Assembly (NCBI RefSeq): GCF_040954835.1
Contig: NC_090716.1
Span: 10,349,775 to 10,413,774, forward strand
Length of the DNA stretch: 64,000 bases
Reading direction: 5' to 3'
Origin: Lepisosteus oculatus
Lineage: Eukaryota; Chordata; Actinopteri; Semionotiformes; Lepisosteidae
Part shown: positions 23,510 through 37,200 of the stretch, one piece after another
Position numbering within the stretch: position 1 is the stretch's first letter
How the letters are laid out: each line of letters starts with the position of its first letter
Notes under the pieces: model-generated
Told to the model about the DNA's origin: nothing
Seen by the model: the letters and a program-made list of their open reading frames with translations, nothing else
The model's database searches: none
Made by a program: the position numbers and the translations under genes

Positions 23510-23534
23510 AATCCGAATGCTCTTCAGGGATATG
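23350..23534 (+). CDS. calca: CALCA exon 5 (CGRP exon)
   Basis: Coding spans 23350-23509 with the stop TGA at 23507, then 25 bases of UTR to a donor ATG|GTAAAT at 23535. The acceptor is again a tandem NAGNAG (AAGCAG, 23344-23349). The upstream AG would add one Ser before Ser74-Val75, so the mature peptide is unaffected. Confidence 0.93.
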
Positions 23535-24095
23535 GTAAATGGATGGCACTATGGAGTGCTAGTCTCCCTTGCTTGCACTCTCTTTATCACTGTTAGTGTT
23601 TCGCCCTTGCTCGGTTTTCTCCCTTATCCTCTCTCCTACTCCTCTGCATGATGCCTGTTTCATTCTGTCACTCACTCTTGCTCTCCCCATGCTTATTCTT
23701 GATCTGTGTGCACCATAGCCTCTGCTCGTAATTCACTTTACTTGGTGAATCCATTATCCGTCTCAATTGCTCAGCCACAAGAACCATTTGCAGCGCACAT
23801 ACTGTATCACCTTGTATTCATAAGCCTTTTTTTCTTGAAACCTTTTCATTGAGGACCTCACAGAAATACCTTTAGTTGCTGTGCTGAAACAGAAAAAAAA
23901 GATACTAAAATCACAACCTCATTAATGCAAATGCGAGATCATGCAGAAAGAGAAATACAACAGGAATACAAGTTTTGTAGATAAAAATATTTCAATGTCT
24001 AATAACCCTGAATCAAATGTTTGAGATGTACAGATTGTTCATGTGCAACCTGCTGCTTGTTAATTTCATCACATTTTGTGTTTTTCTTTTACAGA

Positions 24096-24358
24096 TCCAC
24101 ACTCTCAACAAAGCAGCATTACATATCTTTTGGAAAAACGAAAACCCTGTCTTCAACTCTCATACTTAATCGAGGAATGGCCTAGAGACCATAGGATTGA
24201 CTTCTCATCCTCCTGTTGTTCTGAATATTTATATTTGCTTTTGGCAAAGAGATAAAAAAGAGCACTTCAGTTCTGTATATTACACGTAAATCCTGAATTC
24301 AAAACTATATTCATTTTTATATGCAACTCTATTTCAAATAAAAACAAAATAGCACTGG
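24096..24358 (+). other. calca: CALCA exon 6 (3' UTR of CGRP mRNA)
   Basis: The acceptor TTTTCTTTTACAG precedes 24096 and there is no coding content. AATAAA at 24337-24342 places the cleavage site near 24358. CALCA genes in mammals have the same non-coding sixth exon. Confidence 0.85.
24337..24342 (+). terminator. calca: CGRP-mRNA poly(A) signal
   Basis: A canonical AATAAA near the end of exon 6. It is the distal poly(A) signal of the gene. Confidence 0.85.
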
Positions 24359-24359
24359 T

Positions 24360-27300
24360 TATTTATTTAGTTTTTGGCCTAGACTGCATTTGTACAATGT
24401 GATCCACGCTACTCAAACCTGTCTCAGCAGTGCTCTAAAGAACCTCGGGGACTACATTAAACTCCGCCTTCTCTTGGCTTCCCTGTAAATGGCTGTGTCT
24501 TGTGCCTTGATGTAAAACACTTTACATAACATGATTGTACATTATGTTAAAAAAATCAACTCAATATTGTAACAATTGTGAATTTCAGCAAGATTAAAAT
24601 GTATTTTAGATACATTTGGGTCGGGATACTTGTTTTATTGCAAAGACTTAAAGTGATTGAGGTTACTCACATCCAAACAAGATCGCATCCCTATTAGTCT
24701 TCTAACCAGAATTCTTTAATCTAAATTGATAGTGCCTGATGGAAACAGATCTCTTAACCCAACTTCTTCACTTAGGATGATTATTATACAACCAGTCCAG
24801 AATAATAGATATTTGTACACTGGGCTTTTGCCAGTGCACGCACTGGAAAATCTAAAGTGCCTCCAGTAGAGTTGGAGCTATAATTAGATATGAAAGCTAT
24901 CTAAAATAATTTCCTTTTTAGGGCTGGCAGTCTGATCTTAGACTCTTTTTAATTGTAAAACTGGATAAAGGTTTTAAATGTCCATGATGCACCTTTCTAA
25001 ATCCATATTTTGCTTGATCCAATTCATTGGATTAAATACTTTAAGGATATGAAACATGTATTCTACAGATCTATAATATCTGTAGAAAAGACTATTTACA
25101 TACAACAAAATATGAATCATAATAATTAGCTCATATTTTGAAACGGCTTCAGCAAAACCCTTAGAAAAGTTGGTACAGAACTTCATTTCTACTGCTGATC
25201 TATTAGCTTATGATTAATAATGCTCTCTGTGGCTGGCTTCTGAATTTGAGAGAAACATAATGTAAATGTGATTCTCAAGAAAAGTGAAAATAATAAAGAA
25301 AAAGAAAATGTTATGATATTCTTTACGGATACTGCATCTTGTACATGTAAATTGGGAAAGGTGCTATATGAATATAAGATATTATCCTGTAATTCCAAAT
25401 GACTACAATACAGTACACAGATGAAGAAGACTAAGAAAGCACAATGTATTCTATTACCTATAAAACGCAGGAACCTGGAGCTCCACCTGAAGAAGAACTG
25501 ACTGTTGCAGCTTTCTTAAACAGTTTTAACTTGAACTTATTAGTTTATTGAAAATATCCGTAAAACCCAATTGATCTTTCACTCATACAATTGCAGAAAA
25601 TAAAAAGTGTGAAGACAACAACGACAAAACATTCCTCTCATAATATCTGATACCACATTACACATTTCCTTTAAATACAGTCTGAGGAAGAAGTGTTAAA
25701 CTTAGGTTATTACCTTATTCTGTTCACCGCTTACAAATGCGCAAACACATTCATGCAGATTTCTGTAAAAACCACCAAAGTTCTGGTTAGAAACCTTCAA
25801 TGTGGATCCAGAAGACCATCACGAAAGATGACATTCAAAGATATTTCCCATGTACAGGTCCTTGGCCTCTTCAGATTTTTTTGCCCTGCTTCAACTGACC
25901 TTTCCAGAAAACATGAATGCCTTTTTTATGTCATTTGCAGGATAGTTAAAAAAATAGATACAAAGACTTTAAGTACCACTTGCCTTACAGGGTGTTATCA
26001 CACATCAGAAGACTGAAATCACTGAGGATTATTCTAGAGAGGGGTATAATCTTTTAAGTTATGTATTATAGGTTTTCTTGGTTATTATATCTTTTGTCCT
26101 GTCGGAATGATACTTTCGAATAATATTTTCACATGTGTTGTAATAAGATCCTAATGATAATTAATGTTAACTGAGGGATTGAAACCAGAATTTAAAACCT
26201 ACAACATGATAATCATAATGAAGGTAAAACGCTACAATCATCAATGTAGCATTTTGTAAAAGGCAGTGTTACATGTACAGTACGTCTTGAAAATAATCCA
26301 GTATATTAAAACCAGGTGGAAGAGGTATCACTGCATAATGTAATGAGGGCAAATTGGTCAGATACTAATTTATAAATAATCAGTTTTTAATTGAATATAT
26401 TATAAACTTTTTTTCTTGCAGGCCTGATTACATCATGTACCTATGATTGATTTAAAGATGTGAACTATATTTAGACCCCAGAACTGATCAAATCTGAACT
26501 TTCATGTAAAGTGTGAATGTTACATTAAACGGCTTCTTCATTAGAAATAGTGCAGTTCAGGGGATTGCGCTGGGAAATTGAAATTACTGTAAACAAAAAT
26601 CTTTGATAGTTGATAGCCAAGGGAAAAAAACAAGTTTGGACAACGTATGAATGTAGCACTGGGTCGAGGTGTGCAACACAGTCTCTCCCCTAATGTCAGG
26701 TATATCCACATAAGTATGCTAACAACCTAATCATTCAGGTGTGTTCTGAGGAAGTAGCCACTGTCAACCTAGTTTGCGTTTAGTCATTGCAGTGTGTGCT
26801 GCTTTATTTAACCAGGAAAGGAATGCTCGTACATCAATAATGATAGTTGCATCCACAAACAAGAACAGCTAACATTGGACCGCCTGACCAGGAGGATGGA
26901 ACATCTTTTTATCACCACCCCCCAGGTCACTGAAATCACCCCAAGACATGGGGCAATGAGGCAGGAAAGAAAAACCATGGCAACACCCACCAGGACACAA
27001 AGAGCAAAACCCTAGATGCATCTTGACACAATGTCTCCGGTGCAGTGTAATAGAACAACAGTTCTGGAACAGGGAACATTAGAACACAATAATAAAACTG
27101 GACATGCAAAAAATCGTTACACTAACACAAGAATACGTAATTATTTATATAACACGAATCTGTACGTATATATTAATGTATAGTTGCATGAACCCATTGT
27201 TACAATAACAACTCCTGATGCTCAGTTATCACTTTTTGACTCTAGGAGATACTGCGAAGTATCATAGTCTTTGATCAAACCCTGGCTTAGGACAACACGC

Positions 27301-30300
27301 TGCTCCACTAATAACATAGGACACCATTGTTTCCACACCACATCAATTCTGTAGAGCCAACATGCAGTGATTGAGCAACTCTACACTCCTAGTAGGACCT
27401 TCTCACGTCCCAACATCAGCTGTTTTATGAAGAATGGTTTATACTCTCCTTTCATGGATATACTGTAATTTTGGCTCAGCTATGCAGCACTTCTCTCTCT
27501 AATGCTGAATGACTGGAAACCATTGGTAGCAGAGGCTCAACCTTCTCTCCAGGGAATACCTATAGGCTGGATCTCTATCTCTATAGACATCCATTGCTCC
27601 CTCTCTGCCTATACTTCAGGTATACTGACTACCCTGAAGTTATGGTCGGTGTTCTGATTTGACTGTCCTAAAAGTTCTGTCTGTTCTCCCTCTTGCTATG
27701 GTAGAGATGGCCTCCATGGCTTCCCTCTAGTGCTTCTACAGCTGCAAGCTCATGCTCTGTGCTCTGTCCATTGGCAAGAACGCTGATAGAGGGACCACTC
27801 TCACTGGCATTCCGACAACTTCAGCCTAACATTCACCTGAAATTGCCTCCAAACCAGATCGGAGTAGTAACAAATTCTCTTTCCTATGACAAGTCCAGAG
27901 TCCACGGCCTGTAGCCACTACTCCATGCTGCTGCCCACAGTATTGCTTGAAGAGGGACATGCTCCCTGGGCTTGTTAATACCAGTGTGAAAATAAAGAGT
28001 GCCTGTATAACCACTTGTGTGGGCTTGGATTCAGAAACTTTATAAAAAAAAGATTAAAATAAGTCCATGAAAACAAGCCACCTGAAATTGTATTGTAAAA
28101 GGGTAGATGTGTGTGCTCGGGTAATTTGTGCAATTATCCTACACAGCATTATTTCTCCAGGGAAAATTGATGTTTACACTTCAGGTAAGCCTGAATGTAG
28201 GCGTTCTAGTATAACCTTTGATTATTCAATCTTAAACAATGAATCTGTATATTGTCATTCATAAATAGTACAAAGAATCCTCCAAATTTATTCACACCCT
28301 TGATGAACTGTAATGAATCGCTTTAGAAAAGAAAATGCTGGTGTACATCAGTATTTATCTACGTGCCTCAATTAACATGCATGAAAAGGAGTAGTGAATA
28401 ATAGTAGTAATAATAGTATTAGTGCAATCCATATCTAAATACACAATGTTCAAATTTATTCACACCTTGAAAATGAGCTAAATAGAAGCACAACAAATGC
28501 GATATTGTAAAGGATTTTATTATCTAGTAGTTTCACAAATTTCACAACTCCCCAGGAAGTGCCTATTGACATTGTGGGCATCACAAGTCAGCTCGATTGT
28601 GACTATGTATTATATTAAAACAGAACTATTTCAACATGAGGAAACGTCAGAGAACTGCCCCAGGTTAGAGGCAAAAGACTGATTTCTAGTGATAGCTGTT
28701 AAAACACCAAGACATCCCAATTTCAAATCCAGTGTCCATTACCAAGATGTTTAAGGCTAATGTGATGATTACTGTATACAGGTTTGCAATGGTGATAACT
28801 GGACATCAGTGAAATCACAAGGATACAACAAAACCAAGATAATGACAACAAAATCAAAGACAGAAACGTAAAGCTCACCTTGACAAAGAAAGTTACTGTA
28901 GGTTATATAGGTGGGTCTGATTTGCCTTGGGGTCATTCTACATTCTCTGGTCCTGGTTCCCTTGTTAGAGGTGAATGATAGACAGATGTTATCCAAAAAC
29001 CTGGTTCCCCTCCAACTAAAACGTGCCAATTTAATTGCAAAAATCGACTTTTACTCAGTCACCAGAATAATCTTACAGTTAAAGTTAAAAGAAAAAGAGA
29101 AGTGTTCTTTAATAAAGTGAGAAAACGGTGAAGTAGGAATTTTGCAATCTACTGACTAATGATGGCAATATAGGAAGTATAGAAAGTTTATTGATTGCAT
29201 TAGATGCAGTCTTTACTAAGAACTTTCTTTCTTTGGCATGGTATCACTTAACCACTAAAACAGTACCCTGACGGAGCACTGTAGTTAGAAAACCCACTTG
29301 TCCCCTTCAGCCAACCACTCTCCTGCCTGACAGTGATGCAACAGACAAAGCCTCCAACAGTAAGGACTGGTGATACTTACATATATATACTTGTAGACAA
29401 TATCAGGCTATGAAAAAATTAAACAGGCGCTTCCAACAAATGAGACTCATAATATGTGAAGTATGATATTTCAAATTTGCATGAGAAGCGGACAAGAGGC
29501 TAATAAACTCGTTTTTCAGTCGATAATGGGTGTCATTTGAATTGCAGACATTTTTTATTACATATGGTAATAATGTTATTTTCTTTTAAATTTTCTATAA
29601 TGGAATAATAATTGTTTTTATTATATAGAGAGTGTGCCTGTACACAGCATGACATTATTTTTCTGCTTAGTCTGTTTAAAAAATTTCATCAGTTATCCAT
29701 TTATTTTCCTCTGTTTTATAGCATAAAATGTTTAGCTCGGTTCTGTTACAGTGTAATTGACATATACAGAATTTATTAGTTGTGATGGTATTTCATATGA
29801 ATTCAAGGTTAGCACATAAAATTCAATCTGTGTGTAAGTAATGCATACATTTTAACAGTACACTTGAACTTCTGCTATTAAGGCTTCTGCTATTAGGCAG
29901 CACTTCAGTGAAGTGTTGCTTTTTACATATCAGTGTGTCTCAATGACAAGATGAGGACTCTAGATTAAAACCATAATACTACCTTTTCAGCTGCCTATAA
30001 ATGGATGATTTTCTAAATGTTTATTGCCACGTCCTTAAAAACAAGTTTCACTGTACTACTATATAATTACCCATAAAATAATTTTTGGAGCTGTTTGAAA
30101 TGATCATGCTCTGAATTAGTTCTACCATATTGTGAGGGGGAGGTAATAGTGTAATATACTGTAGTGTCTTTTCTATGACGGATGTTAACTGTGTTTCCCT
30201 GTCTAGTGGAATTCAAGGAGCTGTAATCACTGCGGAGGGTAGATCTGTACATAGCAGAAAATTAAGTTAAATTCAGAGATTATTTTCAACTAAAACTGTA

Positions 30301-30465
30301 GAATCACAAATACAATCCAGACATCTCACCATGAGATATTAAATATATCATATTATATATTAAAAGGCTCATACAAATCCCATAGGCGTGCATTGAAAAT
30401 TGTTACCTGAACAGGATTCCTACTTGTATTAATATCAACCTATTTTCTTACCACTCTATATTCTA
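24360..30465. other. Gene-free interval right of CALCA
   Basis: I see no gene. Bases 27240-28010 are somewhat richer in GC and may be an old repeat that I cannot name. Related short segments reading AAATTTATTCACACC occur at about 28286 and 28453, and a weaker one near 15304. They may be traces of a dispersed repeat. Confidence 0.45.
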
Positions 30466-30470
30466 CAGTC

Positions 30471-30744
30471 TATCTTGGCAAGCAATAGGCGCAAGGCCCT
30501 GGGTGGGACACTCCTCTAAGGCAGGGCACGGCACAGACACAAACACACACACTAACACTTGGGCTAATTATCTCAGAAGACAATTTAACTACCAAGCCTT
30601 TGAGCTGTGGGAGGAACCCAATATGAACATGGGAAGAATATACAGAACAAACTCCATGCAGATAGGAACCCAGGTCCAGAACTGAGCCAAGGGCCCCAGT
30701 GCTGACAGGTAGTAATAATAACCACTGTGCCACCATGCCACCCC
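30471..30744 (-). mobile_element. tRNA-derived SINE (V-SINE-like), minus orientation
   Basis: The minus strand begins with a SINE head (GGTGGCATGGTGGCACAGTGG) and continues through GAGTTTGTTCTGTATATTC and TCCCACAGCTC to CTTGCCAAGATA. This order is typical of fish SINEs with the conserved GTTTGCATGTTCTCCC-type core. It is diverged, so the family is assigned by pattern only. Confidence 0.75.
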
Positions 30745-30749
30745 AGTAT

Positions 30750-33700
30750 TAAGATCCCTGATGAGCAATTACACTGTCAATTGGAATCTGTAGGTTTAAT
30801 TTTCAACAATGCTGTATTATAACTTCCTTATAAACTCATGGGGTTTATACATGTCCATTAACCTTAGATAAGAATCTAATATGTTAATGTTCCCTAAATA
30901 TGACAATGGCTTTATAACTGAGTTTGTTGTGTTAGTAGGGGTTATTTCTTCATTAAATCTCCCAAAAGACAGATATTACTTTTGTTTTGTATTCAGCATA
31001 GGGATTGTTAGTATTAATATTATGAATACAGCAGATTTTTTTTAAGTATTAATGTTAGTGGACTTACAGAATTATGTTACCCAAAACTCTCTTGAAAATG
31101 AAAAGGACAACGTTTTAAATAAAAAAGTTTTCTTTATTTGACTGTCTCACTTACAATTATAAAAGTACTGCTTTCCAATAAAGGTTAATAATGTTTTCAA
31201 AACTAAAGCTAAACTCTATATTAAAGTATAACTCATTTCCAAGAATGTAACATTTGAAATACATATTTTATCTAATTAGTTCGCGTGAGCCTGTCACAGT
31301 GTTAGTAGCCATCCCAAAGTTTGTTTTTGTCTAGGTCTGGATATAAACTACTATAACAAAGGTGTACACTCATGCTTTGCAATCTCAGAATTAACTGCGT
31401 TTACACTATTCGAACAAGAAACACTCTCTCCAGTAGATGGCAGCATCAAGAAAATTTAACTCGGATGTATTCTTGTTCTGTGTATTTTCAGCAATGTGGA
31501 AACAAAACTTCATTGTTATAACATCATTACGCAGACTGTAAGCTCCTGATTAATTCTGCTTTAAAACATGTACGGAAAAGGCAGTACATAACTGCATGCA
31601 TGCAAGCGTGCAGAACCTACAACATTTGTCATTTGTAAGGTTTGTGAGATGTCCGCCAAGCTTTTGTAAAATGTATTACTAACGTAAAAATTAGTATTTT
31701 TTATGTGCAAACATGCCGTGGTAGGGGAATGACTCTCTTGATTCCAACCTCCACTTTCAACAAAAAGTCAAAAATCTCCTTTGCAAGAGGAGACATGTCT
31801 TGATTAGAATTCATTCAAAATCAAAGACAAAAGTTATCAGCTTCTTCACATGTCCTGTTTTTCACACAGAGGTGTTCGACATAACTTACCAAGCTCCGGA
31901 CTGAAGTTCTCCGGTAAGAACTTCAAAATACACTTTTGGTTTCAACTGATTCTAGCTCAACTCCTCTTGTCCTCGTTTCTTAATTCTCAACACAGGCAGT
32001 AATGTTAGCCATCTTGGCTCCACAACATTTTTTGGACGCAGAGCCAAAATGGTGGGAGGGGCGCTCTGTTATAATGTTCTTTCCCCGGGTCCTAAAACAC
32101 AGTGGGTTTTGCGAATGTACGTTAGATACAATCCTCCAAAACTATGGGTATGGTGGGACCACTGTTTTCTCCTTAATTTGCTTTAGTAAAAACAAAATCT
32201 CTAAAAACGTTGAATGGGATTTAAACATGATATCAATCCTGTACCAATTTCTGAGTTTCCAGAACTGCCCCCATTCAGGAGTTAAATGAGATGTAACCAC
32301 CTGAACCTCTGGAAAAATAGAGGTAGAACAGAGGAACATACAGTGATACAGTGTTATTCCCATGTTTCTGTTCATCACATATTGATCACCTACAGTATTC
32401 AAAGCAGTATAATTAAGGAAAACAGGCTTATGTCTAGCTGCTTAAAGTTCTGTGTGTTGAAGCTGTAGGAAACAGTTCCCTTGAATAAGGATATTTGTGA
32501 AACTAGAAATCTAAAGCATGCAGGTCAATATAGGTAATCTATTATTTTTTTTAGCTTAGAATGAAAACCAGCAGAAACCTTGGAACACGGGTTAGAATCA
32601 AGTATTCTAGAACAGTGTTTTTTGGTACTGATGAACACCTGTGTCTTCTGGTTTTTGCTCCAGATGAGGTCTTAATCACAGACTAATATATTTCATTTTC
32701 TATTTCAGCCCTATTTTAGAATGTATTTCAGTTCTTAAAACAAATTCTCCATTAAATCTCCCAAAAGACTGTATTTAGCATTTCTATAACATTTATATGC
32801 ATTTAGCATAGGAATTGTTAGCATTTACACTCTGGGCTTATTAACTCGCTCAGTTTCAGAGTTGCCCTAATTAAGTTGTGCTAAGTGGAATTAAGCAAAA
32901 GGAAATTGTGGTGTGGAAATTGAGTGTCTGACACATTGTCATTCCCACCTGTGTCTGTTCATCGTAAATTGATTGCCTGTTAATATTTTTTTTTAGATAA
33001 AGGTAACGAAGCAAATGCTTAATTAGCATGTTGAGGAGAGATCTTATAAAATTGAGTGTAGAAATAAAAAGCGAAACAAGCAAATATATCCAATACAGGC
33101 ATCAATTCGAATCTGTTATTACGTGTCCATTTGGAACAAGAACCATTGGACACAAGGGTATTTTAGGACATGGACTGAGGAAATGGAAATCGATGTGTTA
33201 ATTTAAAGTCCAGATTTGTTTGGAGAAAACACATACTGTACCACTTACGCACAGTAGTAGTTATAAAAAATATCTATGAGAAACAAAGCAAAGGTGACAA
33301 GACCATTTGGAAAGCAACTAACATACTGTAAACCCCCAACATAAAATACATAAGAATTTGTGGGGATATTCCCAGCACATTTAACTAGAAGAATCATAGA
33401 CACGAGTCTACACCGCACTTTTGCTGTGCTTTTGAAGACACCACCATCTCCTTAGCCTGCAGTCCATGTCCTTTTTTCATTTCATGTGATAGAAGAAGAG
33501 GCAGTAGAGCTGGCCACTGCTCAGGCAAACAAAGTACTGAGCAGCGCAGTGGTACTAGTACTATGTAATTTGTATTATATAACAAGTGACTTATGACATC
33601 CTTTGACTGAAGTACTGATCATTTAAGACAATTATCCATTTGCCAGGGGGAGTCAATTAATGGGCTGTGGCTCATTCCTTCAGCTTACATAGTTAAGTTA

Positions 33701-33990
33701 ATAGTGAAATGTAACAGAAAACTGAAAACTCCTCTTACCAGATAGGAACAATTTTAAAACCCCTATTTTGTTATTTCCACTGAGTCCATTCTCATCAGTA
33801 TCATTATTCATATTGCTTGCAGACGTAAACCCTTTTTTGTCCTTCCATGTTATTACAAGAAGCTTGTATGATAAGGGAGTATGGTGCAGATGTTCTTCCT
33901 TCTTCAGGATGGCACTGTACTGTATTTCTCCTTTGCGTATCTTGTCTTATAATTGTAACTTAGGGTTCCCCTGAATAAAAAACTATATAT
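30750..33990. other. Non-coding interval with a paired short repeat
   Basis: I see no gene. CATTAAATCTCCCAAAAGAC occurs identically at 30951-30970 and 32750-32769. Both copies are followed about 30-35 bases later by similar AGCATAGG(G/A)ATTGTTAG, so this is a dispersed or duplicated repeat. A CTCF-like site lies at 31430-31444. Confidence 0.5.
31430..31444 (+). promoter_or_regulatory. CTCF-core-like motif
   Basis: CCAGTAGATGGCAGC matches the core consensus CCASYAGRKGGCR at every position. One core match in 64 kb is only modest evidence. No flanking upstream motif was identified. Confidence 0.3.
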
Positions 33991-33998
33991 ACAGTAAA

Positions 33999-34237
33999 CA
34001 GCATGTATTAATAATCGTTCAGGTGGGGAGCTGCATCAGCATGCGTAGGCTGCAAAGGAACAAGGAAGGTTTATACCTTGCTGAAAAAAGAAGAAAACAC
34101 AATGTTTTGGCCGTGGAGCCTTCTTTGGGTGTGACAGAAGAAGGCTCACACCTGAAGAAGTCCTCACACGTGAAGAAGGCTCCACAGCTGAAACGTTGTG
34201 TTTTCTTTCTTCTTTTTTTTCAGCATGTATTAATAAT
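33999..34237 (+). mobile_element. Short retroelement-like insertion with 17-bp target duplication and internal inverted repeat
   Basis: CAGCATGTATTAATAAT occurs at 33999-34015 and 34221-34237, flanking a 205-bp insert. The insert starts CGTTCAGGTGGGGAGCTGC and ends in a T-rich tract. Inside, about 34080-34127 and about 34172-34223 form a near-perfect inverted repeat (for example GTGGAGCCTTCTT against GAAGAAGGCTCCAC), so a transcript could fold into a long hairpin. A related copy begins near 52745. The perfect target duplication suggests a fairly recent insertion. Confidence 0.75.
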
Positions 34238-34239
34238 GT

Positions 34240-37200
34240 CTCACCAACTAATTAATCATATGAGTATGTGGAGCAACCTCAATGCCACCCCCTTAAACAC
34301 TTCATGTATTTCTGAGTAATTCAAACCACAAACAGAAGTTTCAGCTCCTTCAGTTTTTTAAAAGATAGCCGTTTTCAGGACTGCCCTGAAATAATACACC
34401 CTGATACTCATGGGTGAAAATAATAATAAAACAGTTTAGTGACCAAACTTCTTTAAAGTTTTGTTCTGTAGAAGAGGTTCAGTACTTTTTCACAGCAATA
34501 TAATTCACGCTTAAGATCTGCTGTGGTGGCATTTCTGCATTTTCTCCCCCTTCTGTTCCACATCTGGATTTTAGTTTCAAAATTATTTATGTGGTTTGTT
34601 CTTTTTTTACACTTTAAAGTTATTTACCTTGCACTTTTGGCAACTTACTTAGATCCGATGAAGTCTACAATTACACTTGACCATAACTGGTCACTGTGCA
34701 ATTACATGCTTGAAAACAGAATCTTTAAAAATACCGTCTTACTACTCAGATGGTTGACAAAAATAGAATAGTTTCATGTCTGTTTGGACGGCAGCCCAGC
34801 TGAAACTATGCACTGCTTGACTGACAGAAGGATGTGGTCTTTTCTCAAAAGAAAAATCCTAAGGTCATTTTAGACTTTAAGTAAACTCCAGTATGTTAGA
34901 GAAATCAGACGGATCTGCAGAAAAATGACTGTGCTAAGCTAGGTTTGCGTGGCTACTGTATCATGACACGAATGGGAACATTTAATCTGTGAAACCAGGG
35001 CGGTTCTTTAGGTAAGTTTACCAAATGTTCTTGTTTTGTCTAAAAACCTGTGTTCTTTTAAAACATTTTGGATTTTTGTCTTTTTTTAAATGCCTTTCTT
35101 TCTGGGCCAGAAACTACTACATCATTTGTGTACACTGTACACATAAAATCAGGTGCTTGCTATAAGCTGCCAACACTAACTGTAAATACTCAGAAAGTGA
35201 GGTTTGTGATGTGTTATGGCAATTTTTAATAGTAATTATACTACTGTAGAGTTGACTTAAATAGCTTATGTTCAGATTTCCTGTAAATCAATCTTGCACC
35301 ACATGATACCTTGATTTAAAGTAACTGCTATCTCATTGTGGCTAAGGGTTTTATGCAGTCTGTCAGAAAATATTGTCTGCTTTAATGAAATACTCTCAAT
35401 TCTTGGATGAAAATAAAATATTCAAATGTAAGCATGATTGTTTATTTCTGATACATTAAAATAATACTCAACATTTTGTCTCATTAACAGTACAAGGTTT
35501 ACTTTCAACAAAAGTCTGCCAATGTAAAACCAAAGCTGATTGATAATAAAGCAAAGGAATGTATGGTATACTGTACATGGTATAAGAATAGGAAAGCTGC
35601 AAAAATGATAGAAACTGCAAGATGAACATACTGTACAGTACAAGTGCCCAATATGATGGAAGTAAATATTTAATAGTCTCTGGTGTCCTTGTTCATTCTA
35701 TTTGGCTTTGTTTTACACAAAACAATAAACCCAAACCCAAAATACTACACAGCCAGTCTCCATTTGCATTGGGATTTGTAAACATTTGCTTCTTTGAAAA
35801 CATAAATGCGATGCATGCTCTTCACAAAGCACAAGGCAATTGAGTTTCTATTCAAAGAGAAGTGACTGCAGTTTTTGTTGTTGTTGTGACTACGGTTGTC
35901 TGGTTACCTGCAGTTGTCTCTGCATTATGATATCACCTTGTGCTTACATGCACAGGTTGCAAGACGTTCTGCTTCATTATCATGTAGTCATTCAGAAACA
36001 ATTAAAAGTCCTGCTAAAGTTGCAGATGCCTGGAAACTTGTTTGTGTATGTGGCACTCCCTTACAGTAAATGTCCTGGAATAAAGATACACCACTAATGA
36101 CATGTGCTGAAGTGGTTGAAATCTAGATGGGAGGAGAGCCGGTCCTCTCTGAATACAGCACTGTTTGCGGCTTACAGCTGAGCATATGCATGAAAAGAGC
36201 TCGTGGTATCTGGTTTCCCTTTTGTGTTCATTGAGAAAGACTCTTTGTTTTTCATTCTGCAGCTTAGTACGAGACTTGCTTCTGGTTGGGCAACAATGTT
36301 TTTCCTTAAATATATAAAAATCCTATTTGCCGCATTGGTCCCTGCAAACTGATGTTTCTGCGAGGCTTAAATTCTCACCTGCAGAGCTGTGTGGCCACGT
36401 TCTCTACAGAGCTCTGCTGTTTGACAGTTCTTTGCTTTGTCGCATGTTGCAAGCAGCTGGGAAGTTCACATTTAAAAGGCACCATTATGTGCCACATCTT
36501 GGCATCCAGTCCTGTTATGGCGTATTGTTAAATTATACATTTTCTGCAGGGCATTAAATTAAGGACCTCCTCAATTAAACTGTTTATTTTTACTCACCCA
36601 TAAAGCACTGCTAAGCTCTGTCTTTTGACTGACAATATTCGTTCTAAATGATCTGAGGCAGGCTACAGTTCTTCCCTTCATAGAGCCACCAGTCCCATTC
36701 TCTAGGAATGCCAATTTGATTTAAATAGTGTTCGCTGTTTAGCTGTGCATTTCCACAAATTAATGCAGCACCCCAATGACCACTCCACGTTATTAGACTG
36801 TCAAGGCTGAACCATGAGGTGCTTTGGCAGTAATAGTAGTCTGGAGGCTAATGCATACTTTTATAGCTTTGGCTAATTTTCAGCAACAAAACAGAAATAC
36901 AGTATGTGCGAAAGGCGCATCTCCATAGCTTTGTATATGCACTGTAGATCAGTACACATAAAAAATATAAACCATTGATGTCAACAGTGGTGTACAGTAT
37001 ATGCAACTAAGTCCATTACACAGCACAGATACTGTATACAGTATAAACCTGTAATGTCAACAGAAGTTCCTTCTTTAACAGTAGGAGAATCATATTTTGG
37101 TGTAGTGAGATTTGTTTTCAGTTTAGACCAGTAGATTTAAGTTTTTAGAAGTATTATTTTTAGAACAAAGATAGTTCCAAAATGTCCACGACTCTCAAGT

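Noticed and set aside
25693-26016. 107-codon open frame, plus strand
   Set aside because: No family resemblance and no promoter, acceptor or poly(A) context. Probably chance.
30503-30736. 60- and 88-codon frames
   Set aside because: They are produced by a SINE on the minus strand.
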